From Mycolicibacterium parafortuitum (GTDB lineage Bacteria; Actinomycetota; Actinomycetes; Mycobacteriales; Mycobacteriaceae), in NCBI RefSeq assembly GCF_010725485.1, contig NZ_AP022598.1, positions 2,852,001 through 2,916,000 of the forward strand: 64,000 bases of DNA. Reading direction: 5' to 3'. Shown piece after piece: positions 38,177 through 45,794 of this stretch; within the stretch, counting starts at the first letter, position 1; every line of letters begins with the position of its first letter. Both the position numbers and the translations under genes were made by a program. The notes beneath the pieces were generated by a model that saw only the letters and a program-made list of their open reading frames with translations, was not told the DNA's origin and searched no databases.

Positions 38177-39397
38177 GATCTGACCACTCCGAATCCACCT
38201 CCGCTGGCCCGCACACCGGACCGGAACTTCGGCACCCGCATCACGACCTTGGTGCCCGCCCCGATCGCGGTTTCGACCACCAGACCGTAGTCGTTGCCGA
38301 AGGCGGCGCGCAGCCGATGGTCGACATTCGTCAACCCCACGTGTGCGCCCGCGCGGTCGCTGTTGGTGGTCTCGGACAGCGCGTCGCCAGGCCCGGCGCG
38401 CAGCGCCTCGGGATCCATTCCGACGCCGTCGTCTTCGACGGTGATGACGCAGTCGGAGCCTTCGTCACGGGCGATCAGCTCGATGGAACCGCTTCCGCGT
38501 CCGGCGAAGCCGTGCCGCACCGCGTTCTCTACCAGTGGCTGCAGCGCCAGGAACGGGACGACGACGTTGAGCACCTCCGGCGCCACGCGCAGCGTCACTT
38601 TCAGGGCGGGCCCGAACCGGGCCCGTTCGAGCGTGAGATAGCGGTCGATGTTGCGCAGTTCGTCCGACAGGGTGGTGAACTGGCCCGCCGCGCGGAACGA
38701 GTAGCGGGTGAAGTCGGCGAACTCCAGGATCAGCTCGCGGGCGCGGTCGGGGTCGGTGCGCACGAACGACGCGATGGTGTTCAGCGCGTTGTAGATGAAG
38801 TGCGGGCTGATCTGGGCGCGCAGCGCGAGCACCTCGGCGCGGTCCAGCCTCGCGCGCGACGCGTCGAGCTCGGCGAGCTCGATCTGGCTGGCCGCATACC
38901 GGGCGACTTCGCCGACCGCGCCCAGCATGCCGGGGCCGGGGGAGCGGGTGGTCACGACCACCAGCACCCCCCAGCAGGTCGCCCGCCTCGGTCAACATCG
39001 GCTGGGCGATCACCGCGGAATCCTTGGCGTGCGTCATCACCCGCCGCTGCCCGGAGATCGATTCGCGCGCGGCACCGTCGCACGCGTCGCACACGTCCTG
39101 CGGCCACACCAGGTCGAGGTCGGGGTCGCGGATCAGTGGTTCGCCGTCGCCGTCGAACAGTGCGAGGCCGTCGGTGCCGGTGAGTTCACGCAGAAACGGC
39201 GCGGACGCCTCGGCGGATTCGGTGTCCAGGCCTTGGCGCAATGCGCGCGCCGCCAGCGAGGCGGTGTGCAGTGCGGCGTGCACGGCACGTTCCGTCGGGG
39301 TGGCCACCACACGGCGGGTGCGGACCGCGACGACAACCGCCGCCACGGCGAGCAGGATCAGCGCGGCGGTGAGTGCGATCTCCAGCGCGCCTGACAT
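38173..39397 (-). pseudogene. LytS-type sensor histidine kinase broken by a frameshift
   Basis: The N-terminal part (39397 down to about 38973) encodes one membrane helix and a GAF-like sensor region ending MLTEAGDLLG. The protein then continues in another frame (VVVTTRSPGPGMLGAVGEVARY onward) with the LytS kinase core: phospho-acceptor His in QISPHFIYNALNTI and ATPase motifs VENAVRHG and DDGVGMDP. The switch falls at a run of six G on the coding strand (38967-38972); five G would restore DLLGVLVVVTT. It may be a true null, a phase-variable run or a sequencing error. It overlaps the response regulator gene by 4 bp. Confidence 0.85.
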
Positions 39398-39469
39398 AGC
39401 GCTACGTTACTTCGCCGCACGATGCCGAATCTCGCTTACGGCAGCCGCATTGACGGCGGGTGTCATCCC

Positions 39470-39766
39470 CTACTGGATGGGGCAGGCGTACTTCTGTGCC
39501 ACCGCCATCGCGCGCTGCTGCGCGCCGGGGCCGAGCACCCCCTGGGCCGCCAGCTCGAGGCCGATGTATCCCGGGACGCCGCCGATGCACGACTGGTGGG
39601 CCAGCCGCCACGCGGTGTCGGGATTGAGGTGGTAGCCGTTGGCCTGCAGGCCCTGCATGTAGGCGTCGAATTCCGGGGTGCCCTGATCGGGTATCGCGTG
39701 CGCTGTGCCCGCCAACGCGATCGCGGTGACGATCGCCGCACCAAGACCCGCCAGTACCCGCCCCAT
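39470..39766 (-). CDS. secreted DUF732 protein
   Basis: 98 aa with a signal peptide (about 1-24, cut after AHA) and a DUF732 domain (FDAYMQGLQANGYHLN..., SCIGG, final Cys in YACPIQ) with two Cys for one disulfide. DUF732 proteins are numerous, exported and uncharacterised in mycobacteria. Confidence 0.87.
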   Translation of the reverse strand: MGRVLAGLGAAIVTAIALAGTAHAIPDQGTPEFDAYMQGLQANGYHLNPDTAWRLAHQSCIGGVPGYIGLELAAQGVLGPGAQQRAMAVAQKYACPIQ

Positions 39767-39868
39767 GACCGCCTCCTCCGGTTTCCGGGTTCACGATGAC
39801 ACATCGCGGCCGATCTGAGGCTCGAATGCGCAGCTCACCGCGGTTGCCGCGGGTCCTAGACTGGCCGC

Positions 39869-40444
39869 GTGGCGAAATTGCAGTTGGTTCAGGATCCCGC
39901 GGCCGACGAGTTGTTGGAGGCCAATCCGTTCGCACTGCTGGTCGGCATGCTGCTCGACCAGCAGATCCCGATGGAGGTGGCGTTCGGCGGCCCGAAGAAG
40001 ATCGCCGACCGGATGGGCCGCTTCGACGCCGAGACCATCGCCGACTACGACCCCGAGGCGTTCACCGCGCTGTGCGCGCAAACGCCTGCGGTGCACCGAT
40101 TCCCGGGGTCGATGTCGAAGCGGGTGCAGGCGCTGGCGCAGGTCATCGTCGACGAGTACGGCGGCGACGCGGCCGCGCTGTGGTCCGACGGCGCCGACGG
40201 CAAAGAGGTGCTGCGCAGGCTCAGGGCGCTGCCCGGTTTCGGCGAGCAGAAGGCCAAGATCTTCCTCGCGCTGCTCGGCAAGCAGTACGGCGTCGACCCG
40301 AAAGGGTGGCGCGCCGCGGCCGGCGACTACGGCAAGGCGGGCGTGCACATGTCGGTCGCGGACGTGAAGGATCCGGGGTCGCTGCAGAAGGTGCGGGCGT
40401 ACAAGAAGGAAGCCAAAGCGGCAGCGAAGGCCGCCAAGGCCTGA
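39869..40444 (+). CDS. HhH-GPD-type base-excision repair protein
   Basis: 191 aa, helix-hairpin-helix (LRALPGFGEQKAKIFLALLG) within an HhH-GPD-like fold, as in DNA glycosylases of the EndoIII/AlkA superfamily. It lacks a C-terminal [4Fe-4S] Cys cluster and ends in a Lys/Ala-rich tail that may bind DNA. GTG start. The base substrate is unknown. Confidence 0.85.
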   Translation: MAKLQLVQDPAADELLEANPFALLVGMLLDQQIPMEVAFGGPKKIADRMGRFDAETIADYDPEAFTALCAQTPAVHRFPGSMSKRVQALAQVIVDEYGGDAAALWSDGADGKEVLRRLRALPGFGEQKAKIFLALLGKQYGVDPKGWRAAAGDYGKAGVHMSVADVKDPGSLQKVRAYKKEAKAAAKAAKA

Positions 40445-40477
40445 GCCATAGACACAGCGAAGGCCGCTAAGGCCTGA
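40422..40477. repeat. duplicated 3' end of the HhH-GPD gene
   Basis: A 23-bp segment covering the last codons and stop (40422-40444) recurs at 40455-40477 with one mismatch, a 33-bp period. The second copy contains the stop codon of the convergent resolvase-like gene (40467-40469). Confidence 0.85.
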
Positions 40478-40853
40478 CCTCGGCGTCGAGTGCCGCCAGA
40501 TCGGTGAGCACCTTGGCGACCACGCGCCCCGTCGCGGTCGCGGTGTCCAGCCCGTCGGCCAGGCAGCGCAACGTGATGCCCCGCGTCGTCAGATCGGCGA
40601 CCGTATGTGTCACCTCGGTGACGGTCCGGCCCAGCCGTTCCAGCGCGACGACCACGACCACGTCGCCCGCGCGGGCGTAGCTCAGCAGGGCGAGCAGCCC
40701 GGCGCGCATCTTGTCCGCCGAGCCCGAGGTCTTGTCGGTGAAGATCCGTCGCGGATCGACTCCCGCGGCCGCGAGTTCGGCGAGTTGCTCGTCCAGGCTC
40801 CCGCAGTCACCCGCGGCCGTCGCATAACCCAACGTGACCGCCACGCTTTCCAA
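40467..40853 (-). CDS. resolvase-like protein without catalytic serine
   Basis: 128 aa, only the N-terminal serine-recombinase domain. The downstream part is well kept (TDKTSGSADKMRAGLLALLSYAR, VALERLGRT with the two late Arg). The normal YARVSTD opening reads YATAAGD, so the nucleophilic Ser and the first active-site Arg are both gone, and no HTH follows. It cannot recombine DNA by the known mechanism; it may be a degraded or repurposed DNA-binding or dimerising domain. Confidence 0.82.
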   Translation of the reverse strand: MESVAVTLGYATAAGDCGSLDEQLAELAAAGVDPRRIFTDKTSGSADKMRAGLLALLSYARAGDVVVVVALERLGRTVTEVTHTVADLTTRGITLRCLADGLDTATATGRVVAKVLTDLAALDAEVRP

Positions 40854-40877
40854 GGTCTCACGCCGGAGCGCGCGGCG

Positions 40878-41537
40878 TCACAGAGACTCGCCGTCGAAGC
40901 GCTCCCGCGTCGCGAACTCGGCCACCGGTTTGCGGGTCAGCTTCGTGACCTGGCGTTGCGGGCGGCCCAGTGGCAGCACGGCCGCGACTGCATACTCGTC
41001 CGGTATGCCGAGCAGGTTCTTGACGGCGGGTTCCTCGGCGACCACCATCGTCGTCAGCACCCCGCCGAAGCCCTCGTTGCGCGCCGCGAGCAACACGTTC
41101 CACACGAACGGGTAGACCGAGGCGCCGGCGACCACCCCGACGCGGTCGAGGTTCTGGTCGAAGGCCGCGACGACAGACAGGTCCACGCAGACCACCAGCA
41201 CCACGGCTGCGGTCAGCAGAGGGAGTGTCTGTTCGGCGGGCACCTCGGTCGCGGCGACCTCGTCTTGTGTGACGCCCATGGGGTGCACCGGATTCCACGG
41301 TGCCTCGCCGTTGCGCTGCTGCGCGATGTAGCGGCGTGCACCGGTCTGGGTCAGCGTCGCGAGAGCATCGCGGGTGGCGCGCTCGCGCACCGCGATGACG
41401 TGCACGCCCTGCCGGTTGCCGCCGCTCGGTGCGAACCGCGCGTGGTCGAGGATTCGGGCCAGTACATCGTCGGGCAGTGGGTCGTCGGTGAAACGCCGGA
41501 CCGCGCCGGTCGTCCGCATCACGTCGTAGAGGTCCAT
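40878..41537 (-). CDS. nitroreductase family flavoprotein
   Basis: 219 aa from ATG 41537 (MDLYDVMRTTGAVRRF, the family opening); the frame continues upstream without homology. FMN-binding cues: RRFTDDPL, FAPSGGNRQG and the C-terminal GRPQRQVTKLTRKP. NAD(P)H-dependent reduction of nitro, quinone or enone substrates is the family role. Divergent from the DUF1059 gene. Confidence 0.9.
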   Translation of the reverse strand: MDLYDVMRTTGAVRRFTDDPLPDDVLARILDHARFAPSGGNRQGVHVIAVRERATRDALATLTQTGARRYIAQQRNGEAPWNPVHPMGVTQDEVAATEVPAEQTLPLLTAAVVLVVCVDLSVVAAFDQNLDRVGVVAGASVYPFVWNVLLAARNEGFGGVLTTMVVAEEPAVKNLLGIPDEYAVAAVLPLGRPQRQVTKLTRKPVAEFATRERFDGESL

Positions 41538-41588
41538 ATCGGGTGATCTCGTCCTATCGCAGGGCCGGTGCTGTGCCATTGTTATGTC

Positions 41589-41738
41589 ATGGCGAAGACA
41601 CACCTGAACTGCCCCTGCGGCGAAGCGATCACCGGCAAGGACGAAGAGGATCTCGTGGAGAAGGCCCAGAAGCATCTGTCCGAGGTGCATCCCGGCCGCG
41701 AGTACGACCGCGACGCCATTCTTTTCATGGCCTACTGA
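41589..41738 (+). CDS. DUF1059 small protein, 49 aa
   Basis: 49 aa beginning MAKTHLNCPCGEAITGKDE and ending ILFMAY, with an N-terminal C-x-C-G motif and a His pair, typical of DUF1059 (small metal-binding-like proteins common in actinobacteria and archaea). ATG at 41589. Function unknown. It ends 13 bp before the perfect palindrome. Confidence 0.85.
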   Translation: MAKTHLNCPCGEAITGKDEEDLVEKAQKHLSEVHPGREYDRDAILFMAY

Positions 41739-41751
41739 CCCACCAAAACGC

Positions 41752-41809
41752 CGAACTGGGATTCCCGGTTGTGAATCTGGCCAGATTCACAACCGGGAAT
41801 CCCAGTTCG
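41752..41809. terminator. 58-bp perfect palindrome, bidirectional terminator
   Basis: 29-bp arms (41752-41780 with 41781-41809) with no mismatch and no spacer, lying between convergent genes. As RNA it would fold into a very long hairpin on either strand; as DNA it can extrude a cruciform. Confidence 0.85.
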
Positions 41810-41831
41810 CGTCGAGGGGGAAGGTGCGGCG

Positions 41832-42869
41832 TCAGGGGACGACGGTCGAGCCGATCGTCGGCATGAACTGACACTGCTTCTCGGTCGTCGAGACCTGGCC
41901 GAAGATGGTGGTCATGATGCTGCCCGATCCGGTGTCGGCGATCGCGGTCAGCGTGGTCGGGCCCTCGGGATTGAGGTCCGGGCGCGGTTTGAGGGTGACG
42001 CTGCCGGACTTGCCGGTGGTCAGGTTCACCCAGGTCGCGTTCAACGGGAGCTTCTGTTCGGCGGCGGGGCCGGGGGTGCCGATCGCGGTGAACACGTAGG
42101 CCGTCTGACCGGGGCCCGGACCGGGCAGCGGAATCGTCGCCGGGCCCGCGACTGAGATCGCGGTCGCCAGCACGTTGCCGCCGTCGGCGCCGCAGCCGTT
42201 GCTGATCGACGGATACAGGAAGTCCTGTGTCACCGGAGCGTTCGGACCGAAGCCGCCCGCTTCCCCGGTCGCGTTGGCCACCGGCGTGACCGGAGCGCCG
42301 GGTGCTGCCGGCGCCGGGACCGGGACGGGCACCTCGGCACCCGCCGCGGGCCCGGGGGCCGGTCCCGGAGCCGGTACCGCGCCCGGTGCCGCGGCCGTGG
42401 CCGCGGGTGCGTGGGCCGCATCGGGCAGCGCCTGCGGCACCGCCTCCTGCACGGGCCCGAGCGCATGCCGCGGGTCGACCCCGGCCGGCAGGTGCGCCTC
42501 GAACCCCGGTACCGCCCCGGTCGCGGGGACGTGGGCGACGGGCTGGGCGACGAACGTGTTGACCGCCGATGCCACGTCGCGGGACGGCTTCGGCGCCGCC
42601 ATGTCCCCGGCGAACACCGCGGCGGCGGCCATCAGCATGGACGCGGCGTTGGTCGGATCCGAGGCCGCCTGCTGGATCACCGGCCCGAGACTCTGCACCG
42701 CGGGCAGACCGGGGGCCTGCAGCCCGTCGATCGGCGGCGGGGCAGGCACCGGTGCCGACGGTTCAGCGTGGGCGACGCCCGCGCTGACCGCCAGTAGCGC
42801 CGAAGAGCACACCGCCATCGCCGCCGTGAGCATCGTCTTCGTCGTTGCTTTACGCCCGGTCGTGGACAT
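41832..42869 (-). CDS. exported Ala/Pro-rich protein, Rv1157c-like
   Basis: 345 aa. Signal peptide about 1-36 (ends GVAHAEP), a central Pro/Ala-rich region, and a C-terminal domain (about 215-345: SNGCGADGGNVLATAISVAGP, TTLTAIADTGSG) with Cys residues. Position and features match Rv1157c of M. tuberculosis, which is uncharacterised. 58 bp downstream of the Rv1158c-like gene in the same orientation. Confidence 0.87.
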   Translation of the reverse strand: MSTTGRKATTKTMLTAAMAVCSSALLAVSAGVAHAEPSAPVPAPPPIDGLQAPGLPAVQSLGPVIQQAASDPTNAASMLMAAAAVFAGDMAAPKPSRDVASAVNTFVAQPVAHVPATGAVPGFEAHLPAGVDPRHALGPVQEAVPQALPDAAHAPAATAAAPGAVPAPGPAPGPAAGAEVPVPVPAPAAPGAPVTPVANATGEAGGFGPNAPVTQDFLYPSISNGCGADGGNVLATAISVAGPATIPLPGPGPGQTAYVFTAIGTPGPAAEQKLPLNATWVNLTTGKSGSVTLKPRPDLNPEGPTTLTAIADTGSGSIMTTIFGQVSTTEKQCQFMPTIGSTVVP

Positions 42870-42927
42870 GATCCCCCAATTGGTCGATGTGTCGGTGGAG
42901 TTCGGTGGCCTGGTGATGGTCAGCGCG

Positions 42928-43536
42928 TCACGGCAGGGCCGACAGCGGCGAGAACGCCGGCGGAATTGCCGGGGCGGCAGCAGGTGCCGTCGCCGGGGCG
43001 ACCGTCGCCGGTGCCGTCGCGGCGCCCGGCAGGAGGCTCGCCAGCGGGTTGCCGGCGGGCAGCAGCGAGGCGAGTCCGCCCGGCAGCTGGTCGGTCAGAC
43101 CGGCCAGCGGAGAGACCGGCGCGGCCGCGGGCACCGTCGTGTTGGCGACGGGCACCGTGGTGATGTTGCCGTTGCCCAGCGGGGTGGCCCCGGGCAGCGT
43201 CGCGTCGGGCAGCGTCGCGGCGGGCAGGATGGCCGCCGGCTGCGGAAGCTCGATGGACGCCGTCGCACCGGGACCCGACACCGGCGTGGCCGGCGTGGCC
43301 GTCGCGGTGGCTGCCGGGGCGTTACCCATCAGGTTCGCGAAACCCTGCATGAGCTGGGTGGCGGCCGCCGGATTCGCGGCCAGCTGCTGCAGGAACGGCA
43401 GGCCGGGGATCTCGGGGGCGGGCGCCGGGGCGGGCGCGGGCTGCGCGGCGGCGGGGGCGCCGAGCGCCAGCGCAGCCGACACCGCCCCAGCCGCGGCGAA
43501 CATCGTTGTGGCGAAAAGTTTCCGGGTGCGGTGCAT
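42928..43536 (-). CDS. exported Ala/Pro-rich protein, Rv1158c-like
   Basis: 202 aa from ATG 43536 (MHRTRKLFATTMF...), chosen because GGGAGAT lies upstream and a signal peptide (about 1-32, ALGAPAAAQ) begins there. The mature part is Ala/Pro/Thr-rich with repeats of LP-A-ATLP-type and LLPG. It corresponds to Rv1158c. Upstream are four GTNAC-like repeats at 9-bp steps. Confidence 0.85.
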   Translation of the reverse strand: MHRTRKLFATTMFAAAGAVSAALALGAPAAAQPAPAPAPAPEIPGLPFLQQLAANPAAATQLMQGFANLMGNAPAATATATPATPVSGPGATASIELPQPAAILPAATLPDATLPGATPLGNGNITTVPVANTTVPAAAPVSPLAGLTDQLPGGLASLLPAGNPLASLLPGAATAPATVAPATAPAAAPAIPPAFSPLSALP

Positions 43537-43596
43537 CAGAGATCTCCCAATCCTCAAGTCGGCCGTAAATGACATCGATGGCATGCCTGCACCCGA

Positions 43597-43637
43597 AGCT
43601 AGCCTGTTACTAGAGTTACTCAAGTGACAAGAGTGGC
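43597..43637 (-). promoter_or_regulatory. promoter with GTNAC direct repeats upstream of Rv1158c-like gene
   Basis: Plus-strand reading: GTTAC (43606), GTTAC (43615), GTGAC (43624) and a degenerate GTGGC (43633), each 9 bp apart. On the minus strand a TAGCTT -10 (43597-43602) would place the -35 within the repeats. Regular GTNAC repeats suggest an OmpR/PhoB-family activator such as MtrA; which one is an inference. Confidence 0.5.
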
Positions 43638-43714
43638 ATTTATGGAACCGTTACTGAGGTGAAGGCAGACGGTGACCGCTCGCTAGAGTCGGTCCGATAA
43701 ACACCACCGAGCCC

Positions 43715-44923
43715 GTGACCGGGGCGACCGCGCGTCTTCGCGCGGCCGCCCCGCTGCTGTTGGTCCTGAGCATCGCCGCGCGGCTGGCCTGGACGTATCT
43801 GGTGCCCAACGGCGCGAACTTCGTGGATCTGCACGTCTATGTCGGCGGCGCCGCGGAGCTCGACGGCCCGGGCACGCTCTACGAGTACGTCTATGGCGAG
43901 CAGACGCCGGACTTCCCGCTGCCGTTCACGTATCCGCCGTTCGCCGCGGTGGTGTTCTATCCGCTGCACGTGCTGCCGTTCGGGGTGGTCGCGTTCCTGT
44001 GGCAGGTCGGCATCATCGCCGCCCTCTACGGTGTGGTCCGGATGAGCCAGCGATTGCTGCCGGAGGACTCCGGCGCGCGCGGGCCACGCGTCGCGATGCT
44101 GTGGACGGCGGTCGGGATCTGGACCGAACCGCTGCGCAGCACCTTCGACTACGGCCAGGTCAACGTGCTGCTCGTGCTCGCGACGCTGTACGCGGTGTAC
44201 AGCACGCGGTGGTGGCTGTCGGGGTTGCTCATCGGGCTGGCGGCCGGGGTGAAGCTCACCCCGGCGGTGGCCGGTCTGTACTTCGTCGGTGCCCGCCGAT
44301 GGGCGACGGTGGTGTGGTCGGCGGTGGTCTTCGCACTGACGATCGCCGTGTCGGCGGTGCTGGTCGGTGACCAGACCCGGATCTACTTCACCGAACTGCT
44401 CGGCGACGCCGACCGCGTCGGGCCGGTCGGCACGTCGTTCAACCAGTCCTGGCGAGGCGGGATCTCGCGCATCCTCGGCCACGACGCCGGATACGGGCCG
44501 CTGGTGCTGCTCGGCATCGCGGTGACGGTCGTCGTCGCGGTGCTGGCGTGGCGTGCGATCGGCGGCGCGCAGGACCGGCTGGGCGGCATCGTCGTGGTGC
44601 AGCTGTTCGGGTTGCTGCTGTCGCCGATCTCGTGGACGCACCACTGGGTGTGGCTGATCCCGCTGATCATCTGGCTGCTGCACGGCCCGCTGCGCGCGCA
44701 GCTCGGCGCGCGGGTGCTGGGCTGGGGCTGGCTGGTCCTGATCCTGGTCGGGGTGCCGTGGTTGCTCAGCTTCGCGCAGCCGACGATCTGGACCATTCCG
44801 CGGCCCTGGTATCTCGCGTGGGCGGGCCTGATCTACATCGTGGCCACGTTGGCGACGCTGGGGTGGATCGCTATCCGAGGATCCCGTCGATATCGCGCGC
44901 CATCTGGATGTCCTTCTCCGTGA
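43715..44923 (+). CDS. pimE: polyprenol-phosphate-mannose-dependent alpha-(1,2)-mannosyltransferase
   Basis: GT-C (GT87) glycosyltransferase, 402 aa, about ten transmembrane helices. PimE adds the fifth mannose, from polyprenyl-phosphomannose, to PIM4 on the periplasmic side in phosphatidylinositol mannoside synthesis. The Asp of the first periplasmic loop ([15 protein letters not shown]) is the catalytic residue known in M. tuberculosis PimE. GTG start. Its 3' end overlaps the convergent pterin dehydratase gene by 53 bp. Confidence 0.93.
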   Translation: MTGATARLRAAAPLLLVLSIAARLAWTYLVPNGANFVDLHVYVGGAAELDGPGTLYEYVYGEQTPDFPLPFTYPPFAAVVFYPLHVLPFGVVAFLWQVGIIAALYGVVRMSQRLLPEDSGARGPRVAMLWTAVGIWTEPLRSTFDYGQVNVLLVLATLYAVYSTRWWLSGLLIGLAAGVKLTPAVAGLYFVGARRWATVVWSAVVFALTIAVSAVLVGDQTRIYFTELLGDADRVGPVGTSFNQSWRGGISRILGHDAGYGPLVLLGIAVTVVVAVLAWRAIGGAQDRLGGIVVVQLFGLLLSPISWTHHWVWLIPLIIWLLHGPLRAQLGARVLGWGWLVLILVGVPWLLSFAQPTIWTIPRPWYLAWAGLIYIVATLATLGWIAIRGSRRYRAPSGCPSP

Positions 44924-45152
44924 TGCCGCCCTCGGAGTGCGTGACCAACACAAAAGTCACTGTCCGCCAACGGATGTCGATGTCCGGGTGGTGGTCTTTG
45001 CTCTCCGCGTGCTCGCCTACGCGCCGGACGGCGTCGATGCCGTCGAGGAATGCCGGGAATCTCACCGACCTGCGTAGCGCCCCGTTGACGCGTTCCCAGT
45101 CGTCGAGTTCGGGCAGTGCCGCGTCTACCTGTTCGTCCGTCAAGACAGCCAT
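44871..45152 (-). CDS. 4a-hydroxytetrahydrobiopterin dehydratase (PCD/DCoH)
   Basis: 93 aa from ATG 45152. It has the signature [18 protein letters not shown] with the catalytic His pair. The enzyme recycles 4a-hydroxy-pterins after aromatic hydroxylation. It corresponds to Rv1159A in the same place between pimE and mutT2. Confidence 0.92.
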   Translation of the reverse strand: MAVLTDEQVDAALPELDDWERVNGALRRSVRFPAFLDGIDAVRRVGEHAESKDHHPDIDIRWRTVTFVLVTHSEGGITEKDIQMARDIDGILG

Positions 45153-45179
45153 GCTGCCGACGGTATACCGTCTGCGCCG

Positions 45180-45596
45180 ATGCCGAATCTGATCGTCGTC
45201 GCCGGTGCGCTGGTCGAGCACGGCGCTCTGCTGGTGGCCCAGCGCGTCCGCCCGCCCGAGTTGGCCGGGCTCTGGGAACTGCCCGGCGGCAAGGTCGGCC
45301 CCGGCGAGAGCGACGAGGCCGCCCTTGCGCGGGAGTTACAGGAGGAACTCGGGGTGGAGGTCGCCGTCGGTGCGCGACTCGGCGCGGACGTGACGCTGAC
45401 GGAGACGGCGATTTTGCGCGCCTACCTCGTGACCCGGATCCACGGTGTGGTCACCGCACATGATCATCGTGCGCTGCGCTGGGTGGGTGCCGACGAATTG
45501 TCGAGTGTGGCCTGGGTGCCGGCCGACCGGGCATGGTTGCCCGATCTGGCCGACCACCTAGCGCGCGGCGGCGGGGAGCAGGGTCGCAACGGCTGA
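45180..45596 (+). CDS. mutT2: NUDIX nucleotide pyrophosphohydrolase MutT2
   Basis: 138 aa with the Nudix box [18 protein letters not shown] followed by QEELGVEV. Mycobacterial MutT2 (Rv1160) hydrolyses CTP, 5-methyl-dCTP and to a lesser extent 8-oxo-dGTP. The ATG is 27 bp from the divergent pterin dehydratase start. Confidence 0.93.
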   Translation: MPNLIVVAGALVEHGALLVAQRVRPPELAGLWELPGGKVGPGESDEAALARELQEELGVEVAVGARLGADVTLTETAILRAYLVTRIHGVVTAHDHRALRWVGADELSSVAWVPADRAWLPDLADHLARGGGEQGRNG

Positions 45597-45782
45597 CGCG
45601 CCCCGCTCTGTGAAACGCAATCTGCGCCAAGGTGATTCGAAGAAGTTGGCCGGCCACGTCGAGCACGTCGCAGCGGCCTGACGTCTTTCACGCGGGCGCC
45701 GGTGGCACGCCACGCGAAGCAATGCGCTCAAGGCGTCCTTGTCCAGAGCGCCGTGGCCCACCGTGGTCAGCGACGGTGCCAT
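45558..45782 (-). pseudogene. remnant of a DUF488-like gene
   Basis: From 45782 the minus strand encodes MAPSLTTVGHGALDKDALSALLR, which looks like the start of DUF488 proteins (TVGHGTL.. opening). After about 23 residues the similarity stops and the frame becomes Arg-rich without domain sense, partly overlapping mutT2. Best read as a 5' fragment of a decayed gene. The match is from memory of the family, so it is moderately certain. Confidence 0.4.
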
Positions 45783-45794
45783 CAGCGCGACGAC

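Noticed and set aside
40467..40853. Mobile element based on the resolvase-like gene
   Set aside because: No terminal inverted repeats, no transposase, catalytic Ser missing and no HTH domain.
45464..45691. Other short minus-strand frames over the end of mutT2
   Set aside because: Arg/Pro-rich shadows of mutT2 with no start signal.
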